A stretch of DNA of 64,000 bases from Enterobacteriaceae bacterium (lineage in GTDB: Bacteria > Pseudomonadota > Gammaproteobacteria > Enterobacterales > Enterobacteriaceae): positions 1-64,000 of the forward strand of contig JAISKF010000035.1 in the NCBI GenBank assembly GCA_031261005.1. Direction: 5' to 3'. The position numbers and the translations under genes are program-made. Under the pieces are notes generated by a model. The model worked only from the letters and a program-made list of their open reading frames with translations, searched no databases and was not told where the DNA came from. Below are positions 48,001 to 56,307 of the stretch, one piece after another (the stretch's first letter is position 1; every line of letters starts with the position of its first letter).

Positions 48001-49932
48001 GTGGCGCTATTTCCTTATCAACGTCTTGCTTCTTTATTTGATGCGATCCAATCAGAAACTTTGCCGCAAGAAGAACTTGCCAAACGTTTCGATGTATCAA
48101 CACGGACGATCCGTACCGATGTCATCGCATTAAATGATGTGTTAGCCAGCTATGGCGCAAGCGTAGTGTATGAGCGGGGATTAGGTTATCGCCTGAAAAT
48201 TACGGATAAACAAAGTTTTGCTGCGTTGCCGATGCAAAAATATCAGATTAAAAGTATTCCGCGCACCGCGAAAGAACGTGTCGATGCGTTGCTGCTGAAA
48301 TTTTTGATGGCATCGTTACCGATAAAGCTCGATGACATTGCCGAAGATTGGTTTGTTAGCCGCGGTACATTGCAAAACGATATGACAACGGTCAGAGAAC
48401 AACTGAACAAATATCAGATCACGTTAGATACCGTTCCCCGTCAGGGCATAAAACTGGTCGGCGTGGAACAAGCGATCCGCGCTTGTATTACCGATGTGCT
48501 TTGGCAGCAGTTTTCGATGGAGCAAGAACGTTCCATTAATAATTTTAAACAGGATATTCTGACTAATATTGATTTAACTTATATTGAAAAAATCCTGCAA
48601 AACAGTGTGAATCGTTTTGATATTCGCCTGACTAATGAGGGGCGGCAATATCTTATCTTTAATTGCGCGGTATCGATTTTGCGGATTACGCGCGGTCATG
48701 AAATTGTTGATTTCAATGCAGATGAGATCTGTGAAGTGATCAAAAATGCGGTAAAAGAGATCTCCAAAGGATTTGTCTACTTTCTTGGCAGTGAAATTTC
48801 GGCGGCAGAAGAAAAATACCTTAGCGTGCAAATTTCCGCACAACGCATCTCCTATAATCGCAGTACAGTGGCAGCAGAAAGCAGCAGCGACGAACTGGTT
48901 GATTACATTCTTACTTATATTAATGATTCCTATAATTACGATCTGCGCGATGACGAGAAATTAAAAACGGATTTGTCAACGCATCTGGCAGCGATGATCA
49001 CGCGTGTGCGTTATCAGATTAATACTAAAAATCCATTACTATCTGATATTAAACAATATTATCCTTTCGCCTATGACGTTACATTAAGCGCGATGGCAAA
49101 CGTAGAAGATAAACTGCCGCATACTATCAGCGAAGATGAATTAGGGTATCTTGCGGTGCATATCGGCGTTGGGCTGGAACGCAATTACAGCGTCGGTTAT
49201 ACCCGCCATCCGCATGTACTGGTGGTGACGGATTCTGGCAATTCTACGATTCGTATGATCGAAGCCAAAATTGTGCGGGAATTTCCGCAGCTTAAATTGC
49301 ATCGCGTGATTTCGTTAAACGAATACGAAGCGTTGGAAATGGTTGATGAAGATTTCGTGATTACCACCGTTCGCCTGACTGAAAAAAATAAGCCTATTGT
49401 CAAAATCGCGCCATTCCCGACACCGTATCAGTTGGAGCAAGTCGGGCGTTTAGCTATGGTGGATCGCACCAAGCCGTATATCCTCGAACGTTTTTTTGAT
49501 GAACGCCATTTTATGATCGTCAAAGGTAAAATGACGCAAGAAGCGCTGTTTAAACGGGTGTGCAAAAAGCTGGAAGCAGACGGTTACATCACCAAAGATT
49601 TCTATCCATCATTGATCGAACGGGAATCTATTGTTTCAACGTTATTAGGTGAGGGGATCGCCTTACCTCATTCGCTAGGATTGCTCGCTAACAAAACCGT
49701 CGTAGTTACGATTTTAGCGCCAAGCGGTATTGAGTGGAATAAAGATAAAAAAGAGACAGCAAACGTAATTTTCCTGCTGGCGATCAGTAAAGCCGAATAT
49801 GAAGAAGCGATGGCGATCTACGATTTATTTGTTACGTTTGTGCGTGAAAAGGCGACAAAACGCTTACTGAACAGCAAGAGCTTTAACGATTTTCAGGTGA
49901 TCGCTAAAGATAGTCTTGGCCGCAGTGCTTGA
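48001..49932 (+). CDS. PRD-containing transcriptional activator with EIIB and EIIA domains (MtlR/LicR type)
   Basis: A 643-residue multidomain regulator starting with GTG at 48001 (AAAGG upstream). Order: N-terminal HTH_11 domain (residues about 6-60, STRTIRTDVIALND), a second helix-turn-helix (95-150), PRD1 (about 180-285), PRD2 (about 290-395, with HIGVGLERNY), an EIIB-gat-like domain (400-490), and a C-terminal EIIA type 2 domain (500-640) with H557 in ALPHS. In the EIIB-like domain the phospho-cysteine loop reads VTDSGNST, so cysteine is absent. Such proteins activate sugar operons when dephosphorylated or phosphorylated at specific sites by the PTS. It most likely controls the upstream cassette, and possibly the following DcuC-like operon. 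Confidence 0.88.
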   Translation: MALFPYQRLASLFDAIQSETLPQEELAKRFDVSTRTIRTDVIALNDVLASYGASVVYERGLGYRLKITDKQSFAALPMQKYQIKSIPRTAKERVDALLLKFLMASLPIKLDDIAEDWFVSRGTLQNDMTTVREQLNKYQITLDTVPRQGIKLVGVEQAIRACITDVLWQQFSMEQERSINNFKQDILTNIDLTYIEKILQNSVNRFDIRLTNEGRQYLIFNCAVSILRITRGHEIVDFNADEICEVIKNAVKEISKGFVYFLGSEISAAEEKYLSVQISAQRISYNRSTVAAESSSDELVDYILTYINDSYNYDLRDDEKLKTDLSTHLAAMITRVRYQINTKNPLLSDIKQYYPFAYDVTLSAMANVEDKLPHTISEDELGYLAVHIGVGLERNYSVGYTRHPHVLVVTDSGNSTIRMIEAKIVREFPQLKLHRVISLNEYEALEMVDEDFVITTVRLTEKNKPIVKIAPFPTPYQLEQVGRLAMVDRTKPYILERFFDERHFMIVKGKMTQEALFKRVCKKLEADGYITKDFYPSLIERESIVSTLLGEGIALPHSLGLLANKTVVVTILAPSGIEWNKDKKETANVIFLLAISKAEYEEAMAIYDLFVTFVREKATKRLLNSKSFNDFQVIAKDSLGRSA

Positions 49933-50153
49933 TATTTGCCGACTAATAAAACGGTGTTGATGATAGAAAAATATAATAACGTATGTATTTATTCTAATTT
50001 GGGGTGATCCATTATTTTGTTCTAATCTGGATATAATGTAGCCGTTACCTCTTTTTTAGGTGAAATATCTAATAATTGTTGTTTAATTGTTAATTTAATC
50101 TGCCGTAATTACTTTTTAATCAGTTTTATTATTGCTAATAAATAATAATTTGC

Positions 50154-50222
50154 AGGGGCGGTAACTTGTCGCCCGTTAAACCACCGAGTTGTTAATTCGG
50201 GCGGCAGGTTACCGCCCCTACG
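50154..50222. repeat. Dispersed paired-hairpin repeat, full copy
   Basis: GGGGCGGTAACTTGTCGCCC and GGGCGGCAGGTTACCGCCCC arms face each other around AAACCACCGAGTTGTTAATTC. It is followed by the flank ATAATTATTTGAAATTTATCG seen at other copies. Confidence 0.85.
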
Positions 50223-50366
50223 ATAATTATTTGAAATTTATCGCAATAATATAACTGCTTATTTGAAATTCATGTATGTTATGCCATATTGGATTCGTTT
50301 GATTTATAGCTGATTTTACATTTAATCTACAGAATTAACTTTTGATTAATGTATCCCTCTTTTTTC

Positions 50367-50407
50367 TTGATATTAATCAAACAGAACAATAACCCACTTG
50401 TTATAGT
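50367..50407 (+). promoter_or_regulatory. FNR-dependent promoter of the DcuC-like operon
   Basis: TTGAT-ATTA-ATCAA (50367-50380) is a perfect FNR box. A -10-like TATAGT lies at 50402-50407. A start near 50414 would put the box centre at about -41, the class II position. This leaves a leader of roughly 155 bases. Confidence 0.7.
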
Positions 50408-50569
50408 GTTATCGCGTACAATGAAGTACCAAAATAATAATTTGAATTTATCGTTTGTTTGTGTAAAAACCTTAGTGAATATATTTGAATAGTTTGATTA
50501 TATTTCTAATAAGGTAGTGGAAGCAGTCTTTTGATTGCAATTTTAAATTAGCGGATAGTGAGTCTTAAT

Positions 50570-51901
50570 ATGCTTCAAATAATCGCTTTAGTGGTGGTTG
50601 CGATCACCATTTATTTACTCATAAAACAATATGAAACACGAATGGTGTTAATTGGCTCTGGTTTAGTTATGTGCCTGTTAATGTTTACAACCAAAGATGG
50701 ATTTACGCCGTTAGCTGGTTTTATGGCGGGTTTGGATTCATTCGGCGAACGTATGACTAACGCCAGTTTGATTCAGGCAATTTGTGCCAGTATGGGTTTT
50801 GCTTTCGTCATGAAATACACCAAATGTGATATGCAGTTGGTGCAGGCATTGGCTGGCATGATGAACAATTTGGGTTTCTTCCTGATCCCAATGACTGTCG
50901 TTGTGACCTATTTTATCAACATTGCGATCCCATCTGCGGCAGGTTGTGCGGCAGCAGTAGGGGCAACATTAATTCCTTTATTGATCGGTGCGCGTATCCA
51001 CCCTGCAATTGCGGGTGCTGCGGTATTAAGCGGGACTTTTGGTGCATTTTTAAGTCCGGGTACGTCGCATAATGTGTTCGTGGCTAACTTATATAACGAA
51101 GTGATGGTCGGTACGGAAGGCTTCGCTAAAATGGAAGTTATGGACATCATTCGCGGTCACTCAACGGCGACTATCATCGCGGGTATTATCGCTACCGTTG
51201 CGCTGTCAGTGGTTGCGCTGGTGCGTAAAGAGTACCGCATTGCGCCAACGGAAGATGCAGTAACAGCAGAGGGCGAAGAAAAGCAAAAAGGTAAAACGAA
51301 TTACCTGTACGCCACTGCGCCGTTTGTGCCATTAGTTCTGCTGCTGATCGCAGGTTTAACCCATTGGTTTGGCACAGTTAAAATGAGCGTGCCATCAGCG
51401 ATGGTGATCGGTGCGCTGTATGCGTTGCTGATCACGCGCAGTAATCCTGCGGAAATGACCAAACAATTTTTTAGCGGTATGGGTAAAGCCTACTGCGATG
51501 TTATGGGTATTATCATTGCCGCCGCAGTATTCGCTGCCGGTCTGAAAACCTCTGGCTTAATTAACAGCTTCATCTCTTTCCTGACCGAAAACCCAGAAAT
51601 GGCACGTTGGGGCGGTACTATCGGACCATTCCTGATGGGTATTATCACGGGTTCTGGTGACGCCGCCGCATTAGCCTTTAACGAAACCGTGACTCGTCAT
51701 GCCACCAGCTTAGGCTACAGCATTCCTGACTTGGGTATGGCAGCCGCAATTTCTGGCGGTTTAGGGCGTACCATGTCACCAATCGCTGGTGTAACTATCG
51801 TTTGCGCTGGTTTAGCAGCAGCAAATCCAGTTGAACTGGTTAAACGCAGCGCACCGGGTATGATTATCTGCGTTATCTTTCTCGCGCTGTATATGCTTTA
51901 A
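50570..51901 (+). CDS. DcuC-family anaerobic transporter
   Basis: A 443-residue polytopic membrane carrier of the DcuC (C4-dicarboxylate) family, with about 11-12 hydrophobic segments. The C-terminal GLGRTMSPIAGV...AANPVELVKRSAPG matches E. coli DcuC's LGRTLSPVSGV...ISPFEVVKRTSVP. DcuC proteins exchange or export C4-dicarboxylates anaerobically, in keeping with the FNR box. Because it is paired with an AbgA-like hydrolase, the substrate here may be an acylated amino acid or peptide-like dicarboxylate. I chose ATG 50570 (aligns with the E. coli start); a GTG four codons upstream is possible. Confidence 0.83.
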   Translation: MLQIIALVVVAITIYLLIKQYETRMVLIGSGLVMCLLMFTTKDGFTPLAGFMAGLDSFGERMTNASLIQAICASMGFAFVMKYTKCDMQLVQALAGMMNNLGFFLIPMTVVVTYFINIAIPSAAGCAAAVGATLIPLLIGARIHPAIAGAAVLSGTFGAFLSPGTSHNVFVANLYNEVMVGTEGFAKMEVMDIIRGHSTATIIAGIIATVALSVVALVRKEYRIAPTEDAVTAEGEEKQKGKTNYLYATAPFVPLVLLLIAGLTHWFGTVKMSVPSAMVIGALYALLITRSNPAEMTKQFFSGMGKAYCDVMGIIIAAAVFAAGLKTSGLINSFISFLTENPEMARWGGTIGPFLMGIITGSGDAAALAFNETVTRHATSLGYSIPDLGMAAAISGGLGRTMSPIAGVTIVCAGLAAANPVELVKRSAPGMIICVIFLALYML

Positions 51902-51946
51902 AAATCAACCAACTTTAAGCTGTAATAAATAAGGTAGGTAAATGTA

Positions 51947-53215
51947 ATGTCAACTATTGATTTAAACCAGTTAGTCACTTGGCGTCGCGAACTGCATCGG
52001 TTTCCTGAAATCGGTTGGTCTGAATTTACTACTACCGCGCGTTTAATTACTGAACTGCGTAATTTGGGCTTAGATGTTATCGCCGGACCTAAAGTGATCA
52101 ACCGCGAATTTGTTCGCGGTCGCAAGGCTGATGTCGTAGAGCGCGGATTAGCACTGGCGCGGGAACGCGGCGTTGATGAAGCGCTGCTGACAGAAATGGC
52201 GGAACTAACCGGCTGTATGGCAACGTATGATACCGGCAAAGCAGGTCCAACTATTGCACTGCGCTTTGATATTGACTGCGTAAACGTGCAGGAATGTGCG
52301 CTTGCTGAACATATTCCAAACATTGAGGGCTTTGCGTCCAAAAGCGCAGGTTTGATGCACGCTTGCGGTCACGACGGGCATATGTCTATCGGCTTAGGTA
52401 TCGCCAAATGGTTAGTGGAAAACGGCAGTTCTCTTAGCGGAAAAGTGAAGTTACTTTTCCAACCAGCCGAAGAGGGCGTGCGCGGAGCCAGACCAATGGC
52501 AGAAAGTGGTATCGTTGATGATGCGGATTACTTCTTAGGTATGCACCTCGGTTTTATCGCTAAAAGCGGTGAGATCGTCGTTAATCCAAATAGCTTCCTG
52601 TGTACCACTAAATACGACTTCCGTTTCTACGGCGCACCGGCACACGCCGGTGCTGAACCGCATTTAGGGCGCAACGCACTGGCAGGAGCTTGCCACGCGG
52701 CAACACAAATGCTGGGCATTTCCCGTCATGGTAAAGGCATGTCACGTATCAATGTTGGCGTGATCCGTGCTGGCGAAGGTCGCAACGTTGTACCTGCTTA
52801 CGGTGAATTACAGATTGAAGTGCGAGGCGAAGATGAAGCCATCAACACGTATATGGCAGAACAAGTTGAACGCATGGCGGCTGGTGCAGCACATAGCTTC
52901 GACTTACGCCTTGAAAGTGAAGTGATGGGCGAAGCCGTTGATCTGCAAAACGATAAAGAGCTGGTCGATGTGTTAACCAGCGTGGTACAGCAAAACCCTG
53001 AGCTAACGGTTATTCCAGAGCGAGTATTCGGCGGCAGCGAAGATGCCACTATTCTGGCAAAACGTGTTCAGCGTCACGGCGGTAAATCCATCTACTTTAT
53101 TGTTGGAGCCGATCTAAAAGCGGGTCATCATCAGGCAGTTTTCGACTTTGACGAAAAACAACTGGCAACAGCCGCCAATCTGTTTATCGGTTGTTTGCAG
53201 AAGTTGATGAAGTGA
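51947..53215 (+). CDS. M20-family amidohydrolase, AbgA-like
   Basis: A 422-residue zinc-dependent M20D peptidase/amidohydrolase. HACGHDGH and QPAEEGVRGAR carry metal ligands, and GSEDAT and AGHHQ are near the C-terminus. Sequence follows E. coli AbgA (p-aminobenzoyl-glutamate hydrolase subunit A) through most of its length, including the long loop after the N-terminal helices. AbgA normally works with AbgB; there is no AbgB gene here, so activity on p-aminobenzoyl-glutamate is uncertain. It lies 45 bp after the DcuC-like gene with a GGTAGGT ribosome site, probably in one operon. Confidence 0.83.
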   Translation: MSTIDLNQLVTWRRELHRFPEIGWSEFTTTARLITELRNLGLDVIAGPKVINREFVRGRKADVVERGLALARERGVDEALLTEMAELTGCMATYDTGKAGPTIALRFDIDCVNVQECALAEHIPNIEGFASKSAGLMHACGHDGHMSIGLGIAKWLVENGSSLSGKVKLLFQPAEEGVRGARPMAESGIVDDADYFLGMHLGFIAKSGEIVVNPNSFLCTTKYDFRFYGAPAHAGAEPHLGRNALAGACHAATQMLGISRHGKGMSRINVGVIRAGEGRNVVPAYGELQIEVRGEDEAINTYMAEQVERMAAGAAHSFDLRLESEVMGEAVDLQNDKELVDVLTSVVQQNPELTVIPERVFGGSEDATILAKRVQRHGGKSIYFIVGADLKAGHHQAVFDFDEKQLATAANLFIGCLQKLMK

Positions 53216-53253
53216 TCTGTTGATTAGCGTTTAAAAATCAGCTCATTATGTCT

Positions 53254-53285
53254 AAAAGCCCGTCAGTTTTAACTGACGGGCTTTT
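53254..53285 (+). terminator. Rho-independent terminator after the AbgA-like gene
   Basis: AAAAGCCCGTCAGTT pairs with AACTGACGGGCTTTT (15 bp, 2 unpaired T at the tip), followed by GTTT. Confidence 0.93.
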
Positions 53286-53297
53286 GTTTATCGTTTT

Positions 53298-53655
53298 CGT
53301 CATTTCCTTGTTCAATCCTGAGTTTCAGAAAAATTATATTTTCACGATAAATTTCAAATGATTATATAATTTTTTGTAGGGGTGGCAACCTGCCGCCCGC
53401 CAAACCACTGCGTTGTTAATTTGGGCGACAGGTTGTCGCCCCTATAATTTATTATTTATTATCAATTTATTATTTTCGTCATTTCCTTGTTCAACCCTAA
53501 ATTTCAGAAAAATTATATTTTCACGATAAATTTCAAATAATTATATGATTTTTCGTAGGGGCGGCAACCTGCCGCCCGCCAAACAACGGCGTTGTTAATT
53601 CGGGCGCGACAGATTATCGCCCTTGCAAATTATTACCCTATTATTTTTTGTCCTT
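53298..53655. repeat. Tandem 179-bp repeat, two copies
   Basis: CGTCATTTCCTTGTTCAA starts at 53298 and again at 53477. Each unit carries ATTTTCACGATAAATTTCAA, one complete paired-hairpin core (53376-53445 and 53554-53627), and an AT-rich tail. The second copy is slightly altered (extra CG in its right arm). Confidence 0.9.
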
Positions 53656-53771
53656 TCCTTATCCAAATATAAGGTTAACGAGTAATGTTTGATTTTTTAT
53701 TGATCGTTTAGTAACATTTTTTTAACAATATATTCGTTGACTACAACGCGAAGAATTTTCGGGAAATGTAA

Positions 53772-54977
53772 GTGAAAACACTATTAAAAAATAAACGTTT
53801 TGTTGCTTGGGCGACCGGACTGGCGTGTGATCGACTTGGTAATGCCATGTATAAAGTGGTGCTTCCGCTTATGGTATACAATATGACCGCCTCATTAAAA
53901 AATATGGCGATTGTTACTATTTGCCAATTTTTGCCTCGTGTTTTTCCTGGTATTTATATTGGCAGCATGGTCGATATTTTTGGCAAAAGAACTGTTTTTG
54001 TCCTCGCGTTATTTGCTCAGTTTCTCAGTAGTTTTGTTATTGCTATTTTATACAGTGCCGAGATGCTGCACTTTATTTTTCTGTGCATTTTGGCAGCGAT
54101 AGCCAGTATCAGTTTTGAGTTTTCCCGTACCACTGAAATGACTTTAGTCCCGACATTATTTGCAGAGCAACGCGTTGAAGCCACAACAGTATTAGCTTCG
54201 GTGCATACCGCAATGTTTATGCTCGGTCCATTATTAGGTGCATTATTACTCGATTATCTTAACTACAATGCGCTGCTGTTATTTAATGCGTTATCGTCGT
54301 TAGCACCGCTCTGTGCTATCTATTGGACTCGTATTCCCAATAACCAATTGGCGGAACATTACGCTTCTGGTATTCGTGCCAAACTGCTGCTCACTAATAA
54401 TTCTTTGCTTGAAGCATTTAGAACTATCCATCTCAACAAGAGCTTGCAGTACCTTATGTTTTTTATTATCAGTATCACATTGGCGACGGGTGGTCTTGAA
54501 CTGCTGATCATTTTCTATATTAAAAATCGACTGCATGTTAATGATGAGTTTGCCAGCATAATGTATGCAATGGGTGCGGCAGGTATGTTCTGCGGTTCGT
54601 TATTGGTTCCAACGTTTAAAAAATTACCCAGAAAACGATTTTTATTTATCACATTAGTAATGATTGCATCTGGTATTACGTTATTTCAGTCAGATAACTT
54701 ACTGGTCTTACTACTTGCACAATGGCTAACATTCATGGGTGTTTTTGCTTGTTCGGTCACTCAAGATTTAATTATCCAGGAATGTGCTCCAATCGGAATG
54801 CTTGGACGTATTAGCGGACTGATTCGCATCACGAATAGCGCAATGCTCGCTCTTTCTACTCTGCTTGTAACATCACTTGCTGCTGTCTTGAGTATCAAAA
54901 CAGTATTTGTGATTGTTTTGCTAATTATTCTGGTGGCTTTTTTATTTACTCTAAGCCGTCACTTTTCTGTTAATTAA
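53772..54977 (+). CDS. MFS transporter
   Basis: A 401-residue major facilitator protein with about 12 hydrophobic segments, in two halves. The first loop GSMVDIFGKRTVF is a form of the MFS DRxGRR motif A, and the family resembles the EntS-like MFS_3 type that exports siderophores or drugs. First gene of an AT-rich trio with an FMN reductase and a methyltransferase, 21 bp ahead of the next gene. GTG start at 53772 (GGGAAA upstream). Direction (export or uptake) is unknown. Confidence 0.8.
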   Translation: MKTLLKNKRFVAWATGLACDRLGNAMYKVVLPLMVYNMTASLKNMAIVTICQFLPRVFPGIYIGSMVDIFGKRTVFVLALFAQFLSSFVIAILYSAEMLHFIFLCILAAIASISFEFSRTTEMTLVPTLFAEQRVEATTVLASVHTAMFMLGPLLGALLLDYLNYNALLLFNALSSLAPLCAIYWTRIPNNQLAEHYASGIRAKLLLTNNSLLEAFRTIHLNKSLQYLMFFIISITLATGGLELLIIFYIKNRLHVNDEFASIMYAMGAAGMFCGSLLVPTFKKLPRKRFLFITLVMIASGITLFQSDNLLVLLLAQWLTFMGVFACSVTQDLIIQECAPIGMLGRISGLIRITNSAMLALSTLLVTSLAAVLSIKTVFVIVLLIILVAFLFTLSRHFSVN

Positions 54978-54998
54978 CATGTAAGAAATGGAGAGAAT

Positions 54999-55589
54999 AT
55001 GAATAAATATGTGATTGTTAGTTGTAGCTCTCGTGAAAATAATCAGTCATCAAGGGTTGCTGCTGTAATTAATAATTTGATTATTGAAACAGATGGTAAA
55101 GCACAAACGGAAATTATTGATCTTGCCAAAACGAAGTACCAAGAGTGGAATAATGCTTGTTGGGGAAAGGATATTCCGTGTAAGTATTGGCGTCAAGGTT
55201 CTAAAATTTTAGCTGAAAGTGATGGTATCATTTTTGTTGTTCCTGAATGGCATGGAATGATTCCCCCCGCACTGAGTAACTTATTAATTCTTGCGGAGCG
55301 TAATGAACTTGCCCATAAACCGGCACTAATTGTTAGTATTTCTGGTGGTAGTGGAGGAGCATATCCTATGGCTCAACTAAAAGGATTTAGTAATAAGAAT
55401 AATCGCCTATGTTATATTCCTGATCATGTCATTATTCGTAATGTTAGTAAGAAAGCATTAATGCCAGAAGATAACGACTATAAGCATTTACTTTATTCAC
55501 TTAGCATATTGAGCGCCTATATGTCAGCACTGACATCTGTACGGAATAGTGGAGTAGTAGATTATGATAGTTGGCCCTATGGGATGTAA
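54999..55589 (+). CDS. NAD(P)H-dependent FMN reductase family protein
   Basis: A 196-residue flavodoxin-fold protein. N-terminal CSSRENNQSSRVA is an altered form of the FMN phosphate loop (GSxRxxSxxR), VPEWHGMIPPALSNLL matches the family P-E-Y-N-G-S-x-P-x-x-L-K-N signature, and SISGGSGG follows. Such enzymes reduce flavin, quinones, azo or nitro groups or ferric complexes. Good GGAGAG site. The end overlaps a possible upstream start of the methyltransferase gene. Substrate unknown. Confidence 0.8.
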   Translation: MNKYVIVSCSSRENNQSSRVAAVINNLIIETDGKAQTEIIDLAKTKYQEWNNACWGKDIPCKYWRQGSKILAESDGIIFVVPEWHGMIPPALSNLLILAERNELAHKPALIVSISGGSGGAYPMAQLKGFSNKNNRLCYIPDHVIIRNVSKKALMPEDNDYKHLLYSLSILSAYMSALTSVRNSGVVDYDSWPYGM

Positions 55590-55590
55590 T

Positions 55591-56220
55591 ATGAGTAATA
55601 AAATAAGTACCTATCAAGATATATTGAAACATGCATTTAATCTTCATTACATAAATAAAAGTGATGTTTGGACTCGTGATATTGGTATGCGAATATTACC
55701 GCTGTTAGTGAAAGGTAGATTGCGCTTTGGAACAGAAACTCGTATTTTAGATATTGGGTGTGGTAGTGGATTAGATGCCCAAATCTATAGCTCATTATGT
55801 CATTCTGTTGTGGGTATTGATTTATTTTCTCACCCTGAATGGATAGATATTATGAAAAATTTCAATAATGTAACATTCAAAAATGGTGATTTTTTGAGTA
55901 TGGATAAATTATCTGAAAATTATCATATTATTATTGATAATGGATGTTTCCATCATCAACAAGCGTCAGATTGGTCTGTATATTTGGCTAAAATTGAACA
56001 ATTATTGAATGTAACTGGAACTTTAGTTTTGTCTACTTTTTTTGATGAACAGTCGGCTACCTATATTGATAGTAATCAACGTATTCATCACTACTTATCC
56101 AATAAGGATCTTATTAATCTAATGCAGAAATACAATTTTCGTGTTATTGATAACATATATATATATCGCCAACATCATGATAATTATTATCGTATTTCTT
56201 TTTGTCGAAAAAGAATCTAG
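55591..56220 (+). CDS. SAM-dependent class I methyltransferase
   Basis: A 209-residue methyltransferase. Motif I reads ILDIGCGSGLDAQIY near residue 50, motif II is VVGIDLFSHPE, and IIDNGCFHHQQ is in the motif IV position. It resembles thiopurine-type or ubiquinone-type small-molecule methyltransferases; target unknown. Start at ATG 55591, almost touching the preceding stop; an ATG at 55564 in the same frame is less likely. Very AT-rich, with frequent AAT, ATT and TAT codons, unlike most genes in the window. Confidence 0.8.
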   Translation: MSNKISTYQDILKHAFNLHYINKSDVWTRDIGMRILPLLVKGRLRFGTETRILDIGCGSGLDAQIYSSLCHSVVGIDLFSHPEWIDIMKNFNNVTFKNGDFLSMDKLSENYHIIIDNGCFHHQQASDWSVYLAKIEQLLNVTGTLVLSTFFDEQSATYIDSNQRIHHYLSNKDLINLMQKYNFRVIDNIYIYRQHHDNYYRISFCRKRI

Positions 56221-56235
56221 ATATGATTCAATGAG

Positions 56236-56290
56236 GTTTTATAGTCTAAAACTAGTCAGATAGGAACTGACTAGTTTTAGACTATAAAAC
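56236..56290. terminator. Perfect 24-bp inverted repeat between convergent genes
   Basis: GTTTTATAGTCTAAAACTAG plus TCAG on the left is matched exactly by its complement on the right, with a 7-base loop ATAGGAA. No T run follows, yet the position between the methyltransferase gene and yciK suggests transcription ends here. Could also be a protein-binding or insertion-related palindrome. Confidence 0.6.
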
Positions 56291-56307
56291 AGGAATAAAT
56301 AATCCAA

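Larger units (their letters stand above)
49933..50569. other. Intergenic region upstream of the DcuC-like gene
   Basis: AT-rich, no protein gene. It holds one full copy of the dispersed paired-hairpin repeat and an FNR-type promoter at 50367-50407. Confidence 0.75.

Noticed and set aside
41738-56307. Treating the accessory block as an integrative element or prophage
   Set aside because: No integrase, recombinase, phage gene, tRNA gene or flanking direct repeat was found.
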